Source of the DNA: JBBRLA01 sp038231615
GTDB lineage: Bacteria > Myxococcota_A > Polyangia > Palsa-1104 > JAEUJZ01
Assembly (NCBI GenBank): GCA_038231615.1
Contig: JBBRLA010000360.1
Location: 1-8,563 of the forward strand
Length of the DNA: 8,563 bases
Direction of reading: 5' to 3'
Shown here one piece after another: positions 1-5,376 of the stretch. A program made the position numbers and the translations under genes. Each line of letters begins with the position of its first letter. Position 1 is the stretch's first letter. The notes below the pieces were generated by a model. It made no database searches and was not told where the DNA came from. It was given only the letters and a program-made list of their open reading frames with translations.

Positions 1-92
1 CGTGTGCGGGAAATCCGCATGCACGGTTTGAACGGGGGTCTTACCAACAGTCCCACTCGACAACAGTGGGTCAGCAAGTAGGATCTACCAAT
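1..92 (+). mobile_element. 3' end of a group II intron (domains V and VI), truncated by window edge
   Basis: Bases 1-25 form the characteristic domain V hairpin. CGTG (1-4) pairs with CACG (22-25), a two-base bulge (TG, 20-21) lies on the 3' strand, TGCGG (5-9) pairs with CCGCA (15-19), and the tip is GAAAT. The usual leading GAGC of domain V would lie just left of the window. A second stem-loop follows, as expected of domain VI: CTTAC (40-44) with GTAGG (78-82) at the base and CCCACT (52-57) with AGTGGG (65-70) at the tip. A possible bulged branch-point A is at 83. The intron would end near CTACCAAT (85-92), fitting the usual AY end. The reverse transcriptase gene normally sits in domain IV, hence upstream and outside the window. 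The loop is five bases rather than a clean GNRA tetraloop, and the exact 3' boundary (89-92) is inferred. Confidence 0.7.
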
Positions 93-93
93 G

Positions 94-105
94 AAGATGC
101 ATCTT
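94..105. repeat. 12-base perfect palindrome beside the intron 3' boundary
   Basis: AAGATGCATCTT reads the same on both strands. It begins only two bases after the inferred intron end, so it lies in the 3' exon next to the insertion site. It may be part of the intron target, a protein-binding site, or chance. Confidence 0.4.
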
Positions 106-209
106 TCCTGACATCCGCAGACGATAAGCAGCGGTGTGGGTCTTTTTTCAGCGCGGACCAGGCCACGGTTTAGAACCATTCGATCGCTCGACGGCGAATG
201 AAACTTCTA

Positions 210-236
210 TTGAAATTCCGAAAAATTAAGTAGTCT
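210..236 (+). promoter_or_regulatory. Weak sigma70-like promoter candidate for the DUF805 gene
   Basis: TTGAAA (210-215) matches five of six bases of the -35 consensus. TAGTCT (231-236) is a poor -10 element at a short 15-base spacing. It lies in the only AT-rich patch before the gene, about 57 bases ahead of the start codon. Weak evidence. Confidence 0.22.
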
Positions 237-250
237 GTGAATCTGGCCCG

Positions 251-270
251 CGCAGAGATTCATCTCTGCG
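251..270 (+). promoter_or_regulatory. Perfect 9-base inverted repeat upstream of the DUF805 ribosome binding site
   Basis: CGCAGAGAT (251-259) and ATCTCTGCG (262-270) are exact inverted repeats separated by TC. In RNA they would form an 8-bp stem with a TTCA loop. The element ends 10 bases before the Shine-Dalgarno sequence AAGGAGG (281-287), so it could be a 5'-UTR hairpin or a dimeric repressor operator. No T-run follows, so a terminator is unlikely. Confidence 0.45.
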
Positions 271-292
271 CCTCAACGTAAAGGAGGGTGTC

Positions 293-610
293 ATGACACA
301 AGGGCGACTTGGCCGTTTAGGATATTTTGGTCGATGTTTCGGTGTATTCCTCGTTCCGAATGTGCTTATCCAGGTCGGAGTGCAGTCGCACAGTGAGGGA
401 CTTACGATCATCGGTGGACTGCTAGGCCTCGCCGCCTTTGTGCTGGCTGTCACCTTCGCAGTGCGCCGGCTCCATGACCTCGACCGTCCGGGGACCGACT
501 ACTTCTACCTGCTCATTCCTATCTACAACTTCTACTTCGCATTGGTCATGGTCTTCCAGCGCGGAACGGTGGGAGCGAACAAGTACGGACCGGATCCGAT
601 CGCCTCGTAG
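293..610 (+). CDS. DUF805 family small membrane protein
   Basis: This 105-residue protein has the DUF805 (YhaH/YhaI-like) layout: an N-terminal GRLGR..YF motif (4-12), a first hydrophobic segment (about 13-30), a second (38-56) ending in the hallmark RRLHDLDRPG (58-67), a third (70-88), and the closing motif GANKYGPDP (94-102). Such proteins sit in the inner membrane and have no established biochemical role. The length is typical of the family. The start is well supported: AAGGAGG at 281-287 lies 5 bases before the ATG. It stands alone on the plus strand behind a group II intron end, with no obvious link to the minus-strand biosynthetic genes. Its GC content is lower than theirs, which suggests a different history. 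The family call is confident; the function is unknown. Confidence 0.85.
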   Translation: MTQGRLGRLGYFGRCFGVFLVPNVLIQVGVQSHSEGLTIIGGLLGLAAFVLAVTFAVRRLHDLDRPGTDYFYLLIPIYNFYFALVMVFQRGTVGANKYGPDPIAS

Positions 611-611
611 A

Positions 612-630
612 GCGCCAGGCGACTTGGCGC
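612..630 (+). terminator. Hairpin directly after the DUF805 stop codon
   Basis: GCGCCA (612-617) pairs with TGGCGC (625-630) around a 7-base loop, starting one base after the TAG stop (608-610). No T-run follows (the next bases are AAAGAG), so it is not a classical intrinsic terminator. It could act as a 3'-end stabiliser or Rho-assisted stop. Confidence 0.3.
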
Positions 631-652
631 AAAGAGCGCGGAAAGGCGCCTG

Positions 653-671
653 CCGCAGGAGCCGCCTGCGG
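653..671. repeat. Short GC-rich inverted repeat
   Basis: CCGCAGG (653-659) and CCTGCGG (665-671) are exact inverted repeats with a 5-base spacer, 23 bases beyond the preceding hairpin. The two hairpins together may form a transcription-end region for the DUF805 gene. Function is not established. Confidence 0.3.
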
Positions 672-892
672 GTCCCCAGCCTGCTCACCAAGGGCAGGGG
701 GCATAGGTCTAGGGGGCGGGGGAGATGCAAGGACAAAGAGCCGCCCGGGCTGGCGGTGTGTGTGCAAGGGCCATCGCCTCGCCCCGCCGACCGCCCCGGG
801 TGGCATAGCAGCCGCAAAAAAGACGCTGCGCGGCGGCCCTCATCTCTCATCTCGCGCATGCCGATCAATCCTGGCCGGATGAGGAGACGGCT

Positions 893-920
893 GGGCTCGA
901 GCCCGCCTGCGTGGTAGAAT
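893..920 (+). promoter_or_regulatory. Palindrome plus -10-like box immediately before the DUF3592-like gene
   Basis: GGGCTCGAGCCC (893-904) is a perfect 12-base palindrome. TAGAAT (915-920) matches five of six bases of the -10 consensus and ends 6 bases before the ATG at 927. A transcript starting the usual 6-7 bases downstream would begin at or next to the ATG. That would fit the absence of any Shine-Dalgarno sequence and suggests a leaderless mRNA. No good -35 box is present; the palindrome occupies that region and could bind an activator or repressor. Confidence 0.3.
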
Positions 921-926
921 AATCAA

Positions 927-1691
927 ATGGACTTGTCCGCCGTGCCCCAGCCTCCCAGGTCCCCTTCGCCGCGCGCCCGGCATCTCATGTTCCGCTTCCA
1001 GACCCTCGAGGTCGTCTTGTTGCTGGTGGGCAGCATCTTCTTCCTGGCCGGGTCCCTGGTGGCGGCGGTGACGTGCCAGGACCTGCCCGCCGACCTGATG
1101 CTGTCGCTGGAGGCGACCACCACCGTCGAAGGACACGTCCTGTCAGAGCGGTTCGACCGGAACAACCGCGTCAGTTTCGTTCACCCCACCATCTTCGCCT
1201 TCAGCTACGCGGTGGGCGGCACCCAGTACCAAGGCGCGTCCCACACCACCGATGGCCACCTGATCGCGAAGCTGCGGGGCACCGGGCAGGCCACCATCAC
1301 GGTGTGCCCCCTGCATCCGGCCTGGGCACGCATCGAGGGGGCGTATGCCGGCGCGTACGGCCCGTGGGCGGCGGTGTACTTGATCATGCCTAGTCTTGGC
1401 CTGAGCTTTTTGATCTGGGTGCTGCGCAGGAGGCATGGCCGGGTCCGCGTCTTCACCCTCGGCGTAGCGACCCCCGGCACGCTGGTCTACAAGGGAATCA
1501 ACCGCCGGATCCGCATCAACGGCGGCCACCCAGAGATGCTGCGCTGGGAGTTTTCCGTAGAGGGCGTCGCTTATCAGGGATCGATCAGCTCGATGAATCC
1601 CCAGGACTTCGCCGGCCTTGCGGCGCAGGACCGAGTGATCGTGCTCTATGGTCCGCGCAACCCGGCGAACAATATCCTCTACGTCGACTGA
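927..1691 (+). CDS. Membrane protein with two DUF3592-like modules
   Basis: This 254-residue protein has a Pro/Arg-rich N-terminus (1-20), a membrane segment at about 27-48, a loop domain (about 65-135), a second membrane segment at about 147-166 followed by RRRHGR, and a C-terminal domain (about 178-254). Both soluble parts follow the DUF3592 pattern: a GxV/GxL strand, then F.YAVGGTQYQG (91-103) or FSVEGVAYQG (209-218), then a V.V.Y.P-like strand ending in VCPLHPAWA (126-134) or VIVLYGPRNPAN (237-248). The loop module would face one side of the membrane and the tail module the other. The function is unknown. No ribosome binding site precedes the ATG at 927; the ATG at 987 (residue 21) is an alternative and would keep both membrane segments. 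The gene ends 8 bases from the stop of the convergent oxygenase gene, with no visible terminator between them. Confidence 0.72.
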   Translation: MDLSAVPQPPRSPSPRARHLMFRFQTLEVVLLLVGSIFFLAGSLVAAVTCQDLPADLMLSLEATTTVEGHVLSERFDRNNRVSFVHPTIFAFSYAVGGTQYQGASHTTDGHLIAKLRGTGQATITVCPLHPAWARIEGAYAGAYGPWAAVYLIMPSLGLSFLIWVLRRRHGRVRVFTLGVATPGTLVYKGINRRIRINGGHPEMLRWEFSVEGVAYQGSISSMNPQDFAGLAAQDRVIVLYGPRNPANNILYVD

Positions 1692-1699
1692 CAGCCCGC

Positions 1700-2686
1700 C
1701 TATCTATCTAGCTGGCCGCCTCGCAAAAGCTCCAGCAAGCCGGCGTGGAGCAGGTCCTTGGCCCGGCTCGCCTGGTGATGCCGATCGAGTAACTCGAACA
1801 AGTCGGCACCCTCGATCATCTCGATCAGGCGGCCCTTGAACCGCCGCGAATAGGCTGCTTTATCCTGCTCGCTCGCGCCAAAACTATGTGGGACATATTC
1901 CTGAAAGAAGGCCTGCTTTTCGGCGGCGTTCTCGAGGACCTTCATCAGGTCGACGCCGCGCGGCGGGAGCAGCGCCAGCGATAAATGGATGGAATGCGCC
2001 TGCGTCGTGGCCGCAGAGTGCGCCGTCCCGCGCGGCAGATAGAGCAGATCTCCTGCGCATACCTCGAAGGTCTCCGCAGCAGGCTCCATCGCCAGGTGAT
2101 GGTGATTGATCCCCTGGCTGCCCAGAGGACAGTCACGGACTCCGTACGAGCGCCAGCTCTTTTTGCCGCTGAGCTGCAAAACGAAAACACCGTACGGGTC
2201 GGTGTGCGGCAAAAACCCCTGGCTGCCGGGCGGGGCGACGATCAGGTGCGACAGCGCCTTCACCCCGAGGTCCCGCTCCAGCCGCGACAAGAGTTCCCCC
2301 AGACGGGGAAACACCCGCTCCGCGAAGTTCAGGTACAGGCTGTAGCCCTGCCGAAAGGCCAGCAGCAGCTTCTCCGGGCTCACGACGTTTGCGGCCCAAT
2401 CCCCATGCGTCAGCTTGTCGCTGAAGTGCTGCGGGCCGAGTTCCTCCTTGCCCTTGTACATCTTGAACGACGCCAGCGCCAGGTTGCGGTTGCCAAAGAG
2501 CTGGCCTGCGATGTCCGCCGCCGGAAGCAACTCGTCGTAGTAGCCCGCCTCCCCCCGCTGCAGGTGGAGCGTACGCCGCTCCCAGACCTCGGCGAAGAAC
2601 AGCGCCGGCGGCCACGGAGCGAGGAGCCGATCGATAACTGCGGCGCTTCGCGCTTCGCGATCGAAGTCCATGTCATGCTCGCTCAT
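1700..2686 (-). CDS. JmjC/cupin_4-type Fe(II)/2-oxoglutarate oxygenase
   Basis: The predicted protein has 328 residues and the fold signature of cupin_4 (JmjC-like) oxygenases, the family of the bacterial ribosomal-protein hydroxylase YcfD. The iron-binding triad is visible as H161 and D163 in FLPHTDPYGVFVLQLSGKKSW (158-178) and H223 in GDLLYLPRGTAHSA (212-225). The N-terminal ..FFAEVWERRTLHLQRG.. (30-45) is also family-typical. A helical C-terminal part (245-328) resembles the dimer/winged-helix region of the family. Such enzymes hydroxylate protein side chains using Fe(II), O2 and 2-oxoglutarate; here the likely substrate is the peptide encoded in the same operon (inference). The frame stays open further upstream, inside the FAD gene. 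The start at 2686 gives an N-terminus that fits the family and a 14-base overlap with the FAD gene stop; an ATG at 2671 is an alternative. Its Shine-Dalgarno is weak, suggesting translational coupling. It is the last gene of the operon. Confidence 0.85.
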   Translation of the reverse strand: MSEHDMDFDREARSAAVIDRLLAPWPPALFFAEVWERRTLHLQRGEAGYYDELLPAADIAGQLFGNRNLALASFKMYKGKEELGPQHFSDKLTHGDWAANVVSPEKLLLAFRQGYSLYLNFAERVFPRLGELLSRLERDLGVKALSHLIVAPPGSQGFLPHTDPYGVFVLQLSGKKSWRSYGVRDCPLGSQGINHHHLAMEPAAETFEVCAGDLLYLPRGTAHSAATTQAHSIHLSLALLPPRGVDLMKVLENAAEKQAFFQEYVPHSFGASEQDKAAYSRRFKGRLIEMIEGADLFELLDRHHQASRAKDLLHAGLLELLRGGQLDR

Positions 2687-4250
2687 AGCGCCCCGGAGAC
2701 AGGATCCCCTCGGGATCCAGCACTTGCTTGAGGCGCCGCTGCAGCGCCGCCGTGCCGCTCCCGATGCGGTCCATGTGCAGCACGTCCAGGCGGACGTGCC
2801 AGAAACCCTCCGATTCGAGCAGTTCGAACACCGCGTCGTGGCAGCGCAGGGCCTTTTCGTCCTCGCCGGCCACGTCGCGGTCGTAGATGAGCTGCACGAA
2901 GACGCGGACGTACCGATCGTTGAGCGCGATGAACGACGTGACCGGCTCGAAGCCGTGCCACAGCATGAGCGCGTCCACCCTAGCGAGGGCATCTTCGATC
3001 ACCAGCCCGTCGAATGGCAGCACGAACGCGTGCCACAAAAGGCCGCAGCCGGTGGTGTCCGGATCGATCGGCAGCCGCGGCGGCACGCGCTTGCGCCAGT
3101 ACACGCTGCGCGCCCGGTCCGGCGCGGTGTGGCCGAGCAGGGGCATGCGATCCCACAGGTCCAAAAGCGCTCGCGGGCTGTAGCGCGTGCCAGAAAGGAC
3201 CCGCTCTGCCCGGCGAAACCAGCGCATCTTCTCGTCGGAGAGCACCGACAGCCAGCCCGGTGGCCGGATTTTTCCCGCCAGCCCCTCGTAGACCGCCTCC
3301 GTCACCAGCCGGCCTAGCCGCGGATGGTCCACGTACACCCCCCCGAACGCCTTCCACGTGCTGTAATTGTTCGAGATCGATCGCAGCGTGGCGCGGCTGA
3401 GCGGCGGCCTTGGTTGCACCGCCCAGGGGTACTGGATGGCACCGGCCACCTGCTTGTAGTCGTTCCAGAACGTGACCGGCGATGCGAGGACGCGCCGCAC
3501 GTAGAGCCCGCGCAGGTGCTCCAGCACCGGCGCCAGCCGGTGGGCGGGGCCCAGGCTGAACTCGAACATGCGGAAATGCCTCGGCACTGCTGCCAGCCAC
3601 AGGGTGACAGCGGTCACGATGCCGAGGTTGGATTGGACGAAGATCTCGTCGAAGCCGGGGCCCGCGCCGTGCTTGAGCAGGCCGCAAAGGGGCGAGGGCG
3701 AGCCGCCGAGATCGACGAGGCTGCCATCGGGGAGGACGACCTCGTAGGCGCAGCAGAACTCGGCGCGCTCGGCATACGGGCCGGCGCCGTCGCCCCGCTC
3801 CAGGATGTTGCCGAGGACGCTGGACCCCGGATCGCCTCCGGTCACGTTGAGGAAATGGCGGCTGCCCTGGGCCCGCAGGTAGTCGCAGAGCTGCCCGAAG
3901 CGCACGCCGGGCTGCACGCGCACCGTGCCATAGTGCGCATCGTAGGCCAGGATGCGGTCCATGGGCGACAGATCGAGGAGCAGCTCGACGTCCGCGGCGG
4001 GCAGCTTGGAGCCGAAGCCCCAGTTCTTGCCCTGGCTCACCACGTGCACCCGCCAGCGCCGGTGCGTGCAATGGGCCATCACGGCCCGCAGATCGCGAAC
4101 CGAGCCCACGCGCAGTGCCATCCGGCTTTGCGCCCGCGCCGGGAACGTCGCCGTGTTGATCGCCGAGAGGCTCGCCGGGTCCGCTACGACCACGCTGTCC
4201 TGCAGCAGACCGGCGATCTCGTCAGCGTGGCTGGCCTCAGACGCCTGCAT
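2673..4250 (-). CDS. FAD-linked oxidase, VAO/4-cresol dehydrogenase-like
   Basis: This 525-residue flavoprotein has a PCMH-type FAD domain. Visible elements are SQGKNWGFGSK (72-82, the pyrophosphate-binding loop as in p-cresol methylhydroxylase and vanillyl-alcohol oxidase), VQPGVRFGQLCDYL (112-125), GGDPGSSVLGNILERG (138-153) and VQSNLGIVTAVTLWL (205-219). The C-terminal half has SVYWRKR (382-388), DPDTTGCGLLWHAFVLP (396-412) and the closing LDPEGILSPGRY (511-522). Relatives oxidise para-substituted phenols or other alcohols, often with FAD bound covalently to His or Tyr. Length matches the ~520-560 residues of that subgroup. In this operon it may oxidise a peptide side chain, for example Tyr or a hydroxylated residue, or a sugar; the substrate is unknown. 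No Shine-Dalgarno precedes the ATG, which overlaps the glycosyltransferase stop by 14 bases, so translation is probably coupled. The N-terminal residues fit the family, supporting this start. Confidence 0.87.
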   Translation of the reverse strand: MQASEASHADEIAGLLQDSVVVADPASLSAINTATFPARAQSRMALRVGSVRDLRAVMAHCTHRRWRVHVVSQGKNWGFGSKLPAADVELLLDLSPMDRILAYDAHYGTVRVQPGVRFGQLCDYLRAQGSRHFLNVTGGDPGSSVLGNILERGDGAGPYAERAEFCCAYEVVLPDGSLVDLGGSPSPLCGLLKHGAGPGFDEIFVQSNLGIVTAVTLWLAAVPRHFRMFEFSLGPAHRLAPVLEHLRGLYVRRVLASPVTFWNDYKQVAGAIQYPWAVQPRPPLSRATLRSISNNYSTWKAFGGVYVDHPRLGRLVTEAVYEGLAGKIRPPGWLSVLSDEKMRWFRRAERVLSGTRYSPRALLDLWDRMPLLGHTAPDRARSVYWRKRVPPRLPIDPDTTGCGLLWHAFVLPFDGLVIEDALARVDALMLWHGFEPVTSFIALNDRYVRVFVQLIYDRDVAGEDEKALRCHDAVFELLESEGFWHVRLDVLHMDRIGSGTAALQRRLKQVLDPEGILSPGRYERA

Positions 4251-5376
4251 CGATAATAGAATATACCCGTGCGTCGTCGTAGTGAAGGAGGGTACGCTGG
4301 TAGCGCTCCACGTTCTTCACCAGCGGCTTGTCGAGAAGAGCCAGCACGGCGCCCTGGAGCATGTCGAAGTCGCTCCGGTCCGGGCCGTAGAGCCCGATCG
4401 CCACGCCCTTACCCTCCAGGCGCCTGGTGAGTTCGATGGCGTCCGCGCTATGGGGCAGGCAGAGGAGCTGCTTGTTGTGCAGGATCGCCGAAATGCAGGT
4501 GGTGCTCTGCGCGGTGGAGATCACCAGATCGACGTCGTCCCGGATAGCGCCCAGGGGGACGAACGCGCTGAAGAAGCAGTTTGGCGGCTGGCTGAACGTC
4601 TTGTCGAGGTAGTCGGCGCGGCCCAGATCGAAGACGAAGGCGGCGGGCATCCGCGCAAAGCAGGACAAAAGCTCGGTCCACAGCGCCCGCTCCTCGAAGA
4701 GCCGCCCCAGTTGCACGTAGAAAAGCGGCAGCCCCGCCTCTCTCTGCTGGCGACAGAACCGCCTGAGGCGCACGTTCTCGTAGGCCGGTTCCCAGTACAG
4801 GTCGCCGATGAACTCCACCCGAGACTGCACATCGTCGCCTTCGTACAGCTCCGGGCTGCTGCGCAGGAAGCAGCGGTCGCCGTAGAGCGGCGTCGTCAGC
4901 GGATCGGCGGCGACGGCGGGCAGGCCGAGCGCGCGGCGGTAGTCGTTGTAGTAGCCGGTGGCCGCGCCCAGGCGCCACTCCTTGGTCTGGTCGCCCGGGC
5001 GCGGTCCCGGGTACAGCGACTCGGCGTAGGCCAGGTTGTACAGCGGCACGCCGTAGCGCTCCGCCAGCACGAAGCTGGCCAGCACCAGGGGGTTGGTCAC
5101 GATGACATCGGGCCGGAACTGCTCGACCACCTTGCTCAAAAGCGGCACCTCGGTGTCGGCTTTGCCGGGGTGGTACCAGCCGCTGGTGTGCAGGAACGGC
5201 ACGTCCTTTTGGCGGACGCCGATGCACGACAGCCCCCGCGTCTCCAGCATGATCGTGTACTCGCTGGTGGTGGCGAAGAGCACCTCGTGGCCGCCGCGCT
5301 CCAGGATGTGCCCGAGCCGGATCGCAGGGTACAGGCACCCGGGGCTGGACAGGGGGATGAACAGGTATTTCTTCAT
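4237..5376 (-). CDS. GT1/MurG-like glycosyltransferase with altered active-site motifs
   Basis: This 379-residue protein has the two-domain GT-B layout. The N-terminal acceptor domain begins with a Rossmann-type strand and PLSSPGCLYPAIRLGHIL (8-25), then ERGGHEVLFATT (26-37) and FRPDVIVTNPLVLASFVLAERYGVP (87-111). The C-terminal donor domain has LPLFYVQLGRL (216-226), DDVDLVISTAQSTT (280-293), HNKQLLCLPHSADAIELTRRLEGKGVAI (300-327) and a final helix with a LLxxP-like turn. These match the UGT/macrolide glycosyltransferase family, which uses nucleotide sugars. Two usual histidines are missing: the GHxxP motif reads GCLYP (C14), and the HGG..T donor loop reads STAQST (287-292). It may use a different base, a different sugar, or be catalytically altered. 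The start ATG overlaps the TPR gene stop as ATGA, with no Shine-Dalgarno, indicating coupled translation. A role in glycosylating the operon's peptide is inferred. Confidence 0.82.
   Translation of the reverse strand: MKKYLFIPLSSPGCLYPAIRLGHILERGGHEVLFATTSEYTIMLETRGLSCIGVRQKDVPFLHTSGWYHPGKADTEVPLLSKVVEQFRPDVIVTNPLVLASFVLAERYGVPLYNLAYAESLYPGPRPGDQTKEWRLGAATGYYNDYRRALGLPAVAADPLTTPLYGDRCFLRSSPELYEGDDVQSRVEFIGDLYWEPAYENVRLRRFCRQQREAGLPLFYVQLGRLFEERALWTELLSCFARMPAAFVFDLGRADYLDKTFSQPPNCFFSAFVPLGAIRDDVDLVISTAQSTTCISAILHNKQLLCLPHSADAIELTRRLEGKGVAIGLYGPDRSDFDMLQGAVLALLDKPLVKNVERYQRTLLHYDDARVYSIIDAGV

Larger units (their letters stand above)
93..292. other. Non-coding stretch between intron end and DUF805 gene
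   Basis: No convincing reading frame is present. The stretch holds the palindrome at 94-105, a six-T run at 143-148 without a well-placed GC stem, a short AT-rich patch around 200-235, and the hairpin at 251-270. It is less GC-rich than the biosynthetic genes to the right. Confidence 0.5.
611..926. other. 316-base gap without a supported gene
   Basis: Open frames across this gap are GC-driven and have no family resemblance or ribosome binding site. It holds two small hairpins (612-630 and 653-671), a purine/G-rich tract around 690-730, and a palindrome plus -10-like sequence just before the next gene. No tRNA or rRNA signature is seen. Confidence 0.5.

Noticed and set aside
115..148. Intrinsic terminator ending in the six-T run at 143-148
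   Set aside because: The only stem (CCGC 115-118 with GCGG 131-134) is 4 bp with a 12-base loop and ends 8 bases before the T-run.
438..917. Plus-strand open frame overlapping the DUF805 gene and extending into the gap
   Set aside because: It has no ribosome binding site and is rich in Arg, Ser and Pro in a low-complexity way. It begins inside a confidently identified gene in another frame.
2687..2992. An upstream extension of the JmjC/cupin_4 frame giving a 430-residue protein
   Set aside because: The extra residues are Ser/Arg/Cys-rich, resemble no family, and lie inside the well-supported FAD oxidase gene. The family-like N-terminus begins at the ATG at 2686.
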